DNA of 64,000 bases. Origin: an uncultured Prevotellaceae bacterium (GTDB lineage Bacteria > Bacteroidota > Bacteroidia > Bacteroidales > Bacteroidaceae). The DNA lies in NCBI GenBank assembly GCA_902786565.1, contig CADACW010000009.1:34294-98293 (forward strand), read 5' to 3'. The notes beneath the pieces are model-generated. The model did not search any database and was not told where the DNA came from. It saw nothing but the letters and a program-made list of their open reading frames with translations. Every line of letters begins with the position of its first letter. Position 1 is the stretch's first letter. Position numbers and translations under genes: made by a program. Positions 8,335 to 17,411 of the stretch are shown here, piece by piece.

Positions 8335-9786
8335 TTAGTTTTCTTCAGGTATGTTGGCAATGAGCTCGGTCATGAAGGCGGCGCGGTTGCGCAGCCAGGT
8401 CAGCATCTTGGCCAGTTCCTTCTCGAAGTCCTTGCCGGCAATGGGCCAGCGGGCGGCCTCGCGCTTCAGGGCGCCGCTGTAGCGCATATAGCGCACATAC
8501 TTGATGCACTCCTGCCAGCAGTGGTTCACGATGGTGTCCTTGACCTCGGCCCACTGCGACTTGTACTGGCGCACAAACTCCGGACAGCCGAAGAGGTCGG
8601 TGAAGAACTGGGGCACGTAGCCATACTCGCCATTGCGCCACAGGGGGTTGGTGCCCATCACGGTCTCGCGGTAGTCGGTGAAGTAGGTGTGGCCCGAATA
8701 CATGTTGCCCCAGTCGAAGTCGTAGCCGCCGTCGAAGTCCCACAGCGGGCCCATCACCCAAGGGCCGTCGCCGTCCTTGTGCAGGAAGATGGAGCGCGGG
8801 GCCGACAGCTCGACGTTGTAGACAAACTCCTGTATCAGCAGATACTTGATGAACGAGGGAACGTCGAGCAACTGCTTCACGGCATTGTAGTCCTGCCGCC
8901 TGATGGCCTGTTCGAGGGTGGCGAAGACGGCACGGACGGAGTCAGTGGTGTTGGGGGTGAAGTATTCGTCGTCGGGAAATTTGACACAGGCGGGCATGTG
9001 GTAGACGGCGGAATAGAAATTGTCGGTGGCGCCGGGGTTCTCGTCAGGGCCGTCGTCCACGTCGAGCGAGAGGAGTATGCCCCGGCTGCTGCTCACGGCC
9101 ACGCGGTTCTTGTTCTGCTGCACCTGCTCGGTCAGCTGGTAGAGGCCGCGGTAGTCGCCGTTGACAAACAGCTCCACATAGCGTGTGTGGTTGGTATAGG
9201 GCAGGCCCAGGGCGCGGCCCATCTCGAAGACGAAGGTGTTCATCAGGTCGGTCACGTCGCGATAGTTGGCCAGCAGCACCCAGCTCTTGGCCTTCGGCAG
9301 GCCCAGCACCTTGTGCTTCTGGTCCAGCTTCAGGCGGTAGGGCTTCTTGTCATACCAATGGAACGAGCTGTTGCCACGGCCTCGAATCTGCGCATTGGCC
9401 GAGAAACTGGTGAACGACGTGCCGGCTCCGAGCGAAATGTGGCAGGGCTTGTAGTCATGGCGCGAGGTGATGTCCTGCCCGTCGTTGGTGGTCACGTAGA
9501 GCTGGAACACCTGGTACGGGTTCTTGGTCTCCACGGCGGGCTCCTGCTCGAAAGCCACACTGTCAATATACTCAATGGCGAAGGGCACGGTGGCGCCGCC
9601 GCTGACGTTGACCAGCAGCTGGCTGTGGTCGCCGCTGACGGTCATGTCCAGCACGCTGTCGGTCACCACGGGGAAGTTCCAGTGGCCCCCCAGCTGGTTC
9701 ATATACACGTGGGCCCGCCACTGTCCGCTGGCTGGCAGACAGAAGAAAAAGGTGGCCACGATTACCAAGCGCAAAATGTGCATCAT
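8335..9786 (-). CDS. CotH-like spore-coat-kinase family secreted protein
   Basis: 483 residues from the chosen start. The CotH signature is clear: IRGRGNSSFHWYDKKPYRLK, then LPKAKSWVLLANYRD..LMNTFVFEMGRALGLP, ELFVNGDYRGLYQLTEQV, and the later WDFDGGYDFDWGN. CotH proteins are atypical protein kinases; outside spores they also occur as secreted proteins next to surface proteins. I start at the ATG at 9786 because it begins a signal peptide (MMHILRLVIVATFFFCLPASG) and because the longest frame (to 9840) would run into the -7 box at 9838-9845. First gene of a two-gene unit with the DUF6055-like gene. Confidence 0.85.
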   Translation of the reverse strand: MMHILRLVIVATFFFCLPASGQWRAHVYMNQLGGHWNFPVVTDSVLDMTVSGDHSQLLVNVSGGATVPFAIEYIDSVAFEQEPAVETKNPYQVFQLYVTTNDGQDITSRHDYKPCHISLGAGTSFTSFSANAQIRGRGNSSFHWYDKKPYRLKLDQKHKVLGLPKAKSWVLLANYRDVTDLMNTFVFEMGRALGLPYTNHTRYVELFVNGDYRGLYQLTEQVQQNKNRVAVSSSRGILLSLDVDDGPDENPGATDNFYSAVYHMPACVKFPDDEYFTPNTTDSVRAVFATLEQAIRRQDYNAVKQLLDVPSFIKYLLIQEFVYNVELSAPRSIFLHKDGDGPWVMGPLWDFDGGYDFDWGNMYSGHTYFTDYRETVMGTNPLWRNGEYGYVPQFFTDLFGCPEFVRQYKSQWAEVKDTIVNHCWQECIKYVRYMRYSGALKREAARWPIAGKDFEKELAKMLTWLRNRAAFMTELIANIPEEN

Positions 9787-9837
9787 CGATTCAGTAGTCT
9801 TAGGTCTGGCGAGGCCGACACCTCTCCAACAAGGGTG

Positions 9838-9869
9838 CAAAGTTAGAGAAATTTTGGCAACAAACCAAA
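9838..9869 (-). promoter_or_regulatory. Consensus promoter for the CotH-like gene
   Basis: On the - strand: TTTG (9869-9866), 20 nt, TAACTTTG (9845-9838). This is the full Bacteroidetes -33/-7 arrangement and fixes the start of the downstream gene at 9786. Confidence 0.75.
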
Positions 9870-9914
9870 AGTTTTGTCCTATTTATGCTATTTTAGTAAT
9901 CGTCAAAAGATAAT

Positions 9915-9946
9915 TTGGAGGGCTGCCCTTGTGGACAGCCCTCCAA
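9915..9946 (-). terminator. Hairpin terminator after the 1403-residue protein gene
   Basis: An 11-bp perfect stem (ttggagggctg / cagccctccaa) with a 10-nt loop, followed on the - strand by AATTATCTTTT. It lies ~100 nt past the stop of the gene ending at 10048. Confidence 0.75.
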
Positions 9947-10047
9947 AAATTGTGTATTTAACTAAAGTGTTGTTTTTACTTCAGCACGACCTTGGACAAA
10001 GTCCGAACTCGTTCTCGTCCGGAAATGTGAGCAAGCTCTCATTTCTC

Positions 10048-13000
10048 TCACTTCAGCACGACCTTTTTGCCGTTGACGATGTACAGACCCTTGCCGGGCT
10101 GTGCAACGCGGCGACCCTGCAGGTCGAAGACCACGACGGGAGCCTTGCCGCTCTCAGCGTTCACCTGGCTGATGCCAGTGCTTATCCAATATTCTTCGAG
10201 ATCCATCCAGACGATGTTCGACTTGTTTGTCACGCCGCCACCATAGTATATGCTCTGCACGCCGATCTTCTTCCAGCTCGTGTCGACAGGCATGTTCAGG
10301 TAGACGCGGCTTCCGCCGGCATAGATGTCGTATTGGTCGTCAAGTGTGTAGGGAATCTCGGTCATGTCCTCGGTGAGGTTCCTATAGTCGGCTGTGGTGA
10401 GCACCAGGGGCTGCTCCTCGCCGTCAATGTCCACCCAAAGGGTGTAGAAGAGCTTCGCGCCGATAAGGTCGTTGCCGTCAACATCCTTTGCAGGCACGTT
10501 GAGCTTCACTAAGGGATAGCTGCCTGTGCCTTTGAATTCCTCTATGCTGGGATCAGCGGGTGTAGCGGCAAACTCCAGCATCTTTGTGATCACGACGTCG
10601 TAGAAGGTCTGGTAAGGCAAGCCCAGAGAGCGCTTGCCGTCGTGGAGCACGAGTGTCTGGTCAGTGGTGAACTTGTTGGCCTCAGCGTCGTAGTTGAGCA
10701 CGATGTCCTGCATTGCGCCTTCAGTATCGACGGCGGTGAAGTAATAGGCAAAGTTGAACCACAGCACGCTCTTCGTGCCCATGTACTGGTTGGCAGGTAT
10801 GGTGACGGTCTTGCCGTCCTCGCTCAGCGTGCCCTTCAGCCACATGTCGGCGGTGTTGTCGGAGAGGCCCTTGAAGTAGACGTCGTTGCCGTCGAAGCCC
10901 ACCTGCATCTGGTAAGCGTAGTCCACGCCGGTCTCGGTGCCGGGTTCGGTGCACTCACCCTCGCTCTTCACGCTCACTACGATGTTGTTAATCTGCGTGT
11001 TGCCGGCTATGGTGACAATCACCTTCTGTGCGTCGCCCGTCCAGGTGGCACCGTCGAAGGCTCCGTTGTCGGCCTTGTTGTCGGCGTTCCACTTGCCGGC
11101 GTTGAAGGCAATCTGCGTCATGCTGCTACCCTCGGGCACCTCGAATGTCAGCGTGCCGCTGTATACGCGCAGCTGCGGGCCGTTGGCAGTGTTCCAGAAG
11201 CGGTTCTCGGTCTTGACACCCTCATCCTTCGGCGAGACGGTCAGCGTGACGCTGCCCTCGGTCAGCTCGAGAGCCTCATGTATGTCGCCGTCGGTGGAAT
11301 CATTGCTGGAAGTGGCCACTTCGGAAGCGTTGAAGTCGAAGGTCACCTCAGTAGCCTCCAAGTCGCCCTCAGCCTTGCGGCTGGCCTCGTTCTCAATCAT
11401 CTTGGCGGTGAAGAGATAGGTCTCTGTCTCCAGTCCTTCGGGAGCCGTGACAGGCTCTTCGATGACAGCCTCGCCGGCATAGATAATCATGTCGCTCCAG
11501 TAGCCGTAGGGTGCAATCTCATCGGCGGAGCCGCCGTTCTCATAGATGTACGGAGTCAGCTGGGTCAGCAGCTTGGCCTCGGCATCGTAAGTGAACTCGA
11601 TGTCGCAGAGCGTTTCTCCGTCCTCGCTGCCCACCATGAACTCCATGCCATAATCATCGCTGCCCACAAACTGTCCGGTGGCGAAGGTGGCTATGCCCGT
11701 CTCAGCATTGATGGTGCCCTTCATCCAGGCATCCTCGAAGTAGAAGGGTATGCCCTTGACGTAGATGTCGGTGCCGTCGAAGGCCACCTCTGTCTGACGC
11801 ACGATGTTCTCGCTGCTCATGCTGTCGTTGAACTTGCCGTCGATGGTCCATACCTCGGTCTCCACGCCCTCAGGCAGCTCAACAAGGTCAGGCATCACGA
11901 AAGCACCTGGAGTGTAGACAGCGCTCTCGAAATAGTTGTAGAGCGAAACCTTGTTGCTGTCGCCGGACTCACCGTAGTACACTCCCTCGGCCATAGACAG
12001 TACGCGGCTCTCCGGGTCGAAGTCGAACAGGATGGAGGGTGCATAGACGAAGGTGTTGTCATCGGCCACCGTTACGCCAATTATGTACTCCTTGCCGTAT
12101 TCATCCTCGCCGACGAACTGGCCGCTGGGGAAGACCACCTGGCCAGCCTCAGTAAGCGTGCCCTTGATGAAGGCTTCGGGGAAGTAATAGGCCAGGCCCT
12201 GCACATAGACATCGTTGCCGTCGAAGGCCACGAGCTTGGTATCCTGAATGTTGATGTCGCCCTGGCTGGTGGCACCCGAAGCTACGAGCGTGTACTCCAC
12301 GGGCTCCACGCCAGCGGGCAGTGTGACGAGCTCTTCTGCAACAGGCTCAACACCCTCCTCGCCGAGCTGCACCTCGATGCTGTTCAGCTGGGTGTTGCCG
12401 GCGATGGTGACCACCACCTTCTGAGCACTGCCAGTCCATACATTGCCGTCGAACTCGCCGCTGTCGGCGCTGTTGCCCTCGTCCCACTTACCAGCGTTGA
12501 AGGTAATCTTCGTGATGGGATCTTCGCCCTCAGGCACAGCGAAGGTCAGCGTGCCGCCATAGAGGCGCAGCTGGACAACACCATTAGACGTCTTCCACCA
12601 GCGGTTAGGCGTTTTGGCTGTGCTGGGCGACACGGTCAGCGTGACATTGCCAGCTGTGATGTCGTAGTCCTCGGTGATGTCGCCGTCGTTAGTCGTACCT
12701 GTTGAGCAGGGCCATTCATCTGAAGGATAGGAATTGAAGTCGAAGCTCTCGACAGTGGGTCCTTCCTTCTCCACGTCAGCCCACACGATTTCGCTCTCGT
12801 TGGTCTCATCGCCGCCGGTGTAGATGCTCTTCACGCCGATGCGGTCGTACATGGCGTTGAAGTTGTAGTTCATGAACACTACCTTGTAGTCGCCTTTGTC
12901 GGCAAAGTCATAATTGTCGGTGAAGGTGTAGGGGATGATGCTCATGTTTTCCGTCAACTTCTCGTAAAGGTCTGTCGTGAAGGTGATGGGCTGTATGTCG

Positions 13001-14259
13001 CCGGCAATGTCGGAATAGAGCTGGTAGAACAGCTTATCCTCCTTCAGGTCGTTGCCGTCAACGTCGACAGTGGGGATGGTGAAAGCAAAAGAGCCATAGC
13101 CTTTTTCCGCATCATAGTTACCTACTGCCTTAACCTCCGGGTTGGCGGGTGTTGCTGCCACATCGGGAATGACAGGATAGAGGAACTCGCCCTGGGTCAG
13201 GGTGATGGTGGCAGGGTCGTACAAGTTAAAAATACTTCCTTTTGTAGGCGAATAGAGCGCCCAGCTGACATCGAAGGTCAGCGTGTTCTCTGTGCCGGCA
13301 CCCGTAAGAGTGACCTTGTAATATTGTCCATCAACAGCCTCAAGGCCGGCAACGTAGATATAGCCGTACTCGGAGTTGTAGTAGAACACGGGCTGCTCGG
13401 CGATGACGAAAGACTTGTCCTCCTTCATCGTCACGTTGATGGCAGTCTCTGCGCCAGCGAAGTTGAACACAGTGGCAACCTTCGGATTGGTCTCGTCCTG
13501 CATGACAACCACGGGCACGTCTCCGGCACTGTCGCCCGAGCCCCAAGTCATCTTGCCGTTCACGGGCACTGCTATGGACTGACCATAGTCGGTCCACAGA
13601 TAGCCGGCATACTCGCCGTCGCCGCCGATGATACCGGCCCAGATGTCATTGATAACGACCATACCTGTCTGTAAGACGTAGGCCGTGAGGGGAGTGCCAT
13701 CTTCATCGGCACTCACATTCTGAAGCACGATGGGACCATAATCGCTTTCCAACAGTGTCTGACCGTCTTCAATGGTCACCACGGCGATGACACCTGCTGT
13801 CTGCAGGTCCTCAGAGACGGTTGTGGAGAACGTGGCCTTAACGGACTCGGTGGCATCGCTGGTGAATCCCTCGATGGCGACAGTCTCAGCATCTACCATT
13901 GAGAACTTGATGGGCGTGCCGCCGCCAGTTATCGTAGCCGGTACCAGCTGGCCTGCCTCTTCGTCATATTCATAGTAATCGGTGCAGAGCATCCACTCTG
14001 CCGTCAACAGGTCGGCAATACCGGCCTTCTTCGGAGCTTTCCTTGCATTTGTCATGCCCATAGCCTTGGCCAGACGGCTGGCAGGAACCTGCAACTTCGC
14101 ATCGGCCAATTTCTGCTTTGGAGTCATCTGCTTGGCCTGGTCCTTGTTCAGGCTCGACAGCTGTAGGGATGCCCTCTTCTCAATCAAGTCGGAAGGCAGT
14201 ACAGCCCACGATACTACGGCCACGAAAGCCGCAAGTAGCATAAACGTAAACTTCTTCAT
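10048..14259 (-). CDS. Large secreted modular repeat protein with C-terminal sorting tail
   Basis: 1403 residues. Signal peptide MKKFTFMLLAAFVAVVSWA. No family recognised, but three internal modules repeat. Module A: residues ~369-497 and ~1231-1354 (each with DVDGNDL..LFY, then Y..LT..M..IPYT, ending SNIVW-type). Module B: ~505-632 and ~974-1097 (GNVTLTVSP, TLTFAVPEG, ITFNAGKW, VVVTIAGNTQ). Module C: starting ~650, ~797 and ~940 (VAFDGNDVYVQGL, FVGEDEYG). The order is A-B-C-C-C with the second B set inside the third C, then A. The end, DLQGRRVAQPGKGLYIVN then GKKVVLK, is the sorting tail. Acidic and beta-rich, probably surface-exposed and possibly binding carbohydrate or protein; function unknown. 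Confidence 0.8.
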   Translation of the reverse strand: MKKFTFMLLAAFVAVVSWAVLPSDLIEKRASLQLSSLNKDQAKQMTPKQKLADAKLQVPASRLAKAMGMTNARKAPKKAGIADLLTAEWMLCTDYYEYDEEAGQLVPATITGGGTPIKFSMVDAETVAIEGFTSDATESVKATFSTTVSEDLQTAGVIAVVTIEDGQTLLESDYGPIVLQNVSADEDGTPLTAYVLQTGMVVINDIWAGIIGGDGEYAGYLWTDYGQSIAVPVNGKMTWGSGDSAGDVPVVVMQDETNPKVATVFNFAGAETAINVTMKEDKSFVIAEQPVFYYNSEYGYIYVAGLEAVDGQYYKVTLTGAGTENTLTFDVSWALYSPTKGSIFNLYDPATITLTQGEFLYPVIPDVAATPANPEVKAVGNYDAEKGYGSFAFTIPTVDVDGNDLKEDKLFYQLYSDIAGDIQPITFTTDLYEKLTENMSIIPYTFTDNYDFADKGDYKVVFMNYNFNAMYDRIGVKSIYTGGDETNESEIVWADVEKEGPTVESFDFNSYPSDEWPCSTGTTNDGDITEDYDITAGNVTLTVSPSTAKTPNRWWKTSNGVVQLRLYGGTLTFAVPEGEDPITKITFNAGKWDEGNSADSGEFDGNVWTGSAQKVVVTIAGNTQLNSIEVQLGEEGVEPVAEELVTLPAGVEPVEYTLVASGATSQGDINIQDTKLVAFDGNDVYVQGLAYYFPEAFIKGTLTEAGQVVFPSGQFVGEDEYGKEYIIGVTVADDNTFVYAPSILFDFDPESRVLSMAEGVYYGESGDSNKVSLYNYFESAVYTPGAFVMPDLVELPEGVETEVWTIDGKFNDSMSSENIVRQTEVAFDGTDIYVKGIPFYFEDAWMKGTINAETGIATFATGQFVGSDDYGMEFMVGSEDGETLCDIEFTYDAEAKLLTQLTPYIYENGGSADEIAPYGYWSDMIIYAGEAVIEEPVTAPEGLETETYLFTAKMIENEASRKAEGDLEATEVTFDFNASEVATSSNDSTDGDIHEALELTEGSVTLTVSPKDEGVKTENRFWNTANGPQLRVYSGTLTFEVPEGSSMTQIAFNAGKWNADNKADNGAFDGATWTGDAQKVIVTIAGNTQINNIVVSVKSEGECTEPGTETGVDYAYQMQVGFDGNDVYFKGLSDNTADMWLKGTLSEDGKTVTIPANQYMGTKSVLWFNFAYYFTAVDTEGAMQDIVLNYDAEANKFTTDQTLVLHDGKRSLGLPYQTFYDVVITKMLEFAATPADPSIEEFKGTGSYPLVKLNVPAKDVDGNDLIGAKLFYTLWVDIDGEEQPLVLTTADYRNLTEDMTEIPYTLDDQYDIYAGGSRVYLNMPVDTSWKKIGVQSIYYGGGVTNKSNIVWMDLEEYWISTGISQVNAESGKAPVVVFDLQGRRVAQPGKGLYIVNGKKVVLK

Positions 14260-14313
14260 AAGCTTAAAAATAAATTGTTAATAATTGGGTTGATTAAAAT
14301 ATAGTCTGACGTT

Positions 14314-14445
14314 TCAAGTATGTAACTCAGTGAGCTGCATATCGCCATGCTCACTGGAGCGGACAATGATTTTCTCCCCTGCGGCAAGGCGGCCCATCCA
14401 CATTCCTTGGCTGGCTCTGAAGTCGGTTGCTGCTATTGTTGTCAT
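14314..14445 (-). CDS. 43-residue Phd/YefM-antitoxin-like protein, orphan or truncated
   Basis: A short frame MTTIAATDFRASQGMWMGRL.. GEKIIVRS. The TDFR.sqg...l..GE.iiVr pattern is the N-terminal DNA-binding half of Phd/YefM antitoxins. Those are usually 70-90 residues; here the C-terminal toxin-binding half is absent and no toxin gene lies nearby on either strand. A TATTTTTG -7 box (14480-14487) sits about 35 nt upstream. Either a remnant of a toxin-antitoxin module or a free-standing small repressor. Confidence 0.5.
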   Translation of the reverse strand: MTTIAATDFRASQGMWMGRLAAGEKIIVRSSEHGDMQLTELHT

Positions 14446-14479
14446 CTCTAATTGCTTGTGCGCTAAATGAAATATTTTG

Positions 14480-14487
14480 CAAAAATA
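14480..14487 (-). promoter_or_regulatory. -7 box upstream of the Phd-like small gene
   Basis: TATTTTTG on the - strand fits TAnnTTTG; the region is very AT-rich, so a chance match is possible. No -33 at normal spacing. Confidence 0.35.
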
Positions 14488-14545
14488 ATAAAAAACCGAA
14501 CAAACTGAATAATTATTAATGTTAAAAAAGCAAAAAAGGCGGCAA

Positions 14546-15199
14546 TTATAGATAAAAGATTGACTCCGGACCCATATTCATAAGGAGGTCGAGGATAGAG
14601 AGATTGGGCAGAAAGCCATGCTTCTGGGCATAGACCTGATAGTAGGGCCTGGGCGTGAAGTCGGAATCGGGCAATGGGTGCTTGGGATTGATGACCTGCC
14701 GATAGTCGTCGGCCTCGGTGCCATCGGCCAGCGCCACCGCCGGCACCGACTGGGAGCCGGTGCCGACGGTGGCGGGTAGGCAGAAATCGGCGGTATGCTG
14801 AAGCTGCGGCCGGATGTCGAGCAACTCGCACATCTTCAGGCAGATGGCCTCGTTGAAATCGGTGAGCCGCTCCCACCGCCGCTCGGTGAAGAAGGGCCGC
14901 AGGTCGTCCTCATAATAGAGGAAGAAAGGCGACTCGCCGTAGGCCGACTGCAGGGCCTGCCAATGCTGGTGACGCCAGTTGCCGTGGTCGCTCAACCGCA
15001 CCTGGCCAACCGTTGGATTGGTAGTGTCTACGGGCACGGTGAGCGCCTGCGGCCCCTGCGCGGTGGCTATGACGCAACGGTTGCGGTAGGTCTGCTTGAT
15101 GAACGACTCGTGGTGCTCGATGAGCACACGGTCGTAGCGATAGAGCTTCTGATACCACTGAACGGGGCCGAAATAGGTGGTTGCCAGTAGCGCAGTCAT
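14546..15199 (-). CDS. WbqC-family protein
   Basis: 217 residues from the chosen ATG. The start MTALLATTYFGPVQWYQKLY matches the WbqC family opening (Y.GP...Y), followed by conserved YRNRCVIAT..G...LTVPV and the LSDHGNWRHQHWQALQSAYG.SPFFLYYEDDL region. WbqC-like proteins occur in polysaccharide loci and have an uncertain, possibly transferase or hydrolase, role. The longer frame to 15232 would start inside the hairpin at 15211-15254, so 15199 is preferred. It stands alone between the GH51 gene and the Phd-like gene. Confidence 0.78.
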   Translation of the reverse strand: MTALLATTYFGPVQWYQKLYRYDRVLIEHHESFIKQTYRNRCVIATAQGPQALTVPVDTTNPTVGQVRLSDHGNWRHQHWQALQSAYGESPFFLYYEDDLRPFFTERRWERLTDFNEAICLKMCELLDIRPQLQHTADFCLPATVGTGSQSVPAVALADGTEADDYRQVINPKHPLPDSDFTPRPYYQVYAQKHGFLPNLSILDLLMNMGPESIFYL

Positions 15200-15210
15200 A
15201 AATATACGAG

Positions 15211-15254
15211 GAAACAAATTCCCGTAAGACACGTCAGTTACGGGAATTTGTTTC
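15211..15254 (-). terminator. Perfect 17-bp hairpin after the GH51 gene
   Basis: Arms gaaacaaattcccgtaa and ttacgggaatttgtttc are exactly complementary, with a 10-nt loop. It lies 15 nt past the GH51 stop codon and 12 nt before the WbqC start, so it should end the arabinofuranosidase transcript or gate read-through into WbqC. Confidence 0.75.
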
Positions 15255-15269
15255 AGACAACTTTTATTA

Positions 15270-17282
15270 TTATTTCTTTATTCTATAGAGGCGGAAGGTC
15301 ATGGGGGGCAGCTGGTCGTTGAGTGTGGCGCCCTTCTTGCCTGCCTCTGCCTTGGCTTGGCCAGCCTTCGGTGTGATCTTCTCCGGCTGGTCGAGCGTGT
15401 TCTCGTCGTCCATCGAACCGTTGTGGCTCAGTGTGAGCGTGGTGGCGGTGCGGTCGCCCTTGACGCCCACCAGGTTGAGGGTGACAGGCTGCGGCTGCTT
15501 CGACGTGTTCACCACCTTGACCACAATCTCATCGGCATCCTTGTCGAAGACGCTGGAGGCGAACAGGCCGTCCTGCCCCTCCTGTCCGGCCACGGGCTTG
15601 CCCTGCATGGTGAGCTGCAGCACGTTGGTGCCACGGTTCAAGGCGAACATCTGCTGCACATAGTAGCTGACCGACTTGAACGAGCGCAGGTTGTCGTACC
15701 AGATGGCATCAGGACGCCACTGCCAGCCCTCGACATGGGCAAAGAGCGGGGCATAGGTGGCCATGTGTACCAGGTCGGCGTTGCGCTCGATGCCCGTCAT
15801 GTGGGCGGCCTCGTAGAGCGAGGTCTCGAAGTGGTTCCACTTCTTGCCTTTGCCGTGGCAGGCATACTCTCCGGCAAACACACGGGGACCCTTGCGGTCG
15901 TAGGAGTCGTAGCGCAGGCCGTGGCTGAGGAACCACTGCTCGTTGCGATAGTAGTGCTCGTCGTAGAGGTCTACCTTCAGCTCCTTCATGCGGGGCTGCA
16001 GCAGGTCGAAGTCCCAGCCCTCGCTGTTGGGGCCGGTGGTGCCGATGAGCTTGATGTCAGGATACTTCTCGCGTATTTTCTCCATGAATTTCTTCAGTCG
16101 CGAGGTGAAGACAGGGCCGTAGCCGCCATGCTTCTCGTCGTAGTCCCACTGCTCGTTGCCCACGCCGAGGAACTTTAGGTTGAAGGGCTGCGGATGGCCC
16201 ATCTGGGCACGCACCTTGCCCCACTCAGAGTCCACGGGTCCGTTGGCAAACTCGATGAGGTCGAGGGCATCGTCGATGTAGTCGTCCAGGTTGTCCAGGT
16301 CAACGTGCACGCCCTTCTTGGTCGGGTCGGGGTTCTGGAACTGGCAGGCGAGGCCGCAGCTGATGACGGGCAGCGGCTCGCAGCCGAAATCCTCGCAGAG
16401 CTGGAAGAACTCGAAGAAGCCCAGACCGTAGCTCTGGTAGTAGTCGGGGAAATAGCGGTTGGTGAAGGTGTAGTGCCAGCGGTTCTCGTTCAGCGGGCGG
16501 TTCTCTACAGGGCCCACCGAGTTTTTCCACTGGTAGCGCGTCTCCAAGTCAGTACCCTCGACGATACAGCCGCCGGGGAATCGGAACACGCCCGGATGCA
16601 TGTCGAAGAGGGCCTGTGCCAAATCGCGGCGCATGCCGTTCTCACGTCCTTTCCAAGTGTCGGTGGGGAAGAGCGACACGTGCTCCAAGTCAGTGGTCTT
16701 CTTGCTGTCGCCCCACACGCGCAGATGGGCCTTGGCGAAAGTGCGCTTGGGCTTGATGACGGCTGTGTACTTCTTCCACTCCTTGCCGCTGACCTCCACG
16801 CTGGCATTGCCTATTTTCTGGTCGTCGCTCATGGTGGCATTGTCCACCAGGTCTATCCACAGCTTGGCGTTGCCGCCGTCGGGCACACGTGCCCAGACGG
16901 AGAAGCGGTATTCCTGGCCGCCCTTCACGCCGATGCCGAAGAAGCCGTGGTTCTCAATCATCGTGTGCTTGTCGCTATGGCCTGAAGGGGCGAGGCGCAC
17001 GTAATGGGGATTGCGGTCGAAGGGGCCGTCGTCCTTGAGCGCCACCTTGCCCGAAATGTCCCATCCGGCAAAGGCGTTGGGGAACTCAAAGGAGCGGTTC
17101 ATCACCAACTCGGCATAGAGTCCGCCGTCGGCTGCGTAGTTGATGTCTTCAAAGAAAATGCCGTACATAGTGCTCTGTACGGGAGCGCCCAGTTTCTTGG
17201 TCTGGATGTCCATCACGTGCTGGGCGTTGGCCGAAAGCGATGCTGCCATTGCCAGCGCGAGAGAGAGGATTTTGGTCTTCAT
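15270..17282 (-). CDS. Alpha-L-arabinofuranosidase, GH51
   Basis: 670 residues with a signal peptide (MKTKILSLALAMAASLSANA). An N-terminal strand QSTMYGIFFEDINYAADGG typical of GH51 is followed by a CBM4/9-like carbohydrate-binding stretch (about 70-205), then the (beta/alpha)8 barrel. Acid/base glutamate in FLGVGNEQW (E377); nucleophile in VFAGEYACH (E472); FRFPGGC before them is also conserved. It removes alpha-L-arabinofuranose from arabinan or arabinoxylan, here in the periplasm or on the surface. Its own consensus promoter is at 17332-17363, divergent from the symporter gene, and a hairpin follows its stop. Confidence 0.95.
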   Translation of the reverse strand: MKTKILSLALAMAASLSANAQHVMDIQTKKLGAPVQSTMYGIFFEDINYAADGGLYAELVMNRSFEFPNAFAGWDISGKVALKDDGPFDRNPHYVRLAPSGHSDKHTMIENHGFFGIGVKGGQEYRFSVWARVPDGGNAKLWIDLVDNATMSDDQKIGNASVEVSGKEWKKYTAVIKPKRTFAKAHLRVWGDSKKTTDLEHVSLFPTDTWKGRENGMRRDLAQALFDMHPGVFRFPGGCIVEGTDLETRYQWKNSVGPVENRPLNENRWHYTFTNRYFPDYYQSYGLGFFEFFQLCEDFGCEPLPVISCGLACQFQNPDPTKKGVHVDLDNLDDYIDDALDLIEFANGPVDSEWGKVRAQMGHPQPFNLKFLGVGNEQWDYDEKHGGYGPVFTSRLKKFMEKIREKYPDIKLIGTTGPNSEGWDFDLLQPRMKELKVDLYDEHYYRNEQWFLSHGLRYDSYDRKGPRVFAGEYACHGKGKKWNHFETSLYEAAHMTGIERNADLVHMATYAPLFAHVEGWQWRPDAIWYDNLRSFKSVSYYVQQMFALNRGTNVLQLTMQGKPVAGQEGQDGLFASSVFDKDADEIVVKVVNTSKQPQPVTLNLVGVKGDRTATTLTLSHNGSMDDENTLDQPEKITPKAGQAKAEAGKKGATLNDQLPPMTFRLYRIKK

Positions 17283-17331
17283 GTCTTATTTGATTTAGTT
17301 ATAGAGTTAGTCAGTATTTCGTCCACAGGTG

Positions 17332-17363
17332 CAAAATTAGTTAAAAGTTTGAAACGGAGCAAA
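17332..17363 (-). promoter_or_regulatory. Consensus promoter for the GH51 gene
   Basis: On the - strand: TTTG (17363-17360), 20 nt, TAATTTTG (17339-17332), 50 nt before the ATG. Confidence 0.7.
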
Positions 17364-17383
17364 AGAAACTTACAAAAAAGCAT

Positions 17384-17391
17384 TACTTTTG
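17384..17391 (+). promoter_or_regulatory. -7 box for the alanine/Na+ symporter gene
   Basis: TACTTTTG fits TAnnTTTG and lies 20 nt before the ATG at 17412; no clear -33. It is divergent from the GH51 promoter, with 44 bp between the two -7 boxes. Confidence 0.55.
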
Positions 17392-17411
17392 TAACTCTTT
17401 AACGAAACCAC

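Noticed and set aside
10642-12705. A 687-codon open frame on the + strand inside the 1403-residue protein gene
   Set aside because: Antisense shadow caused by the GC-rich repeats; the opposite strand has a signal peptide, module repeats and a sorting tail.
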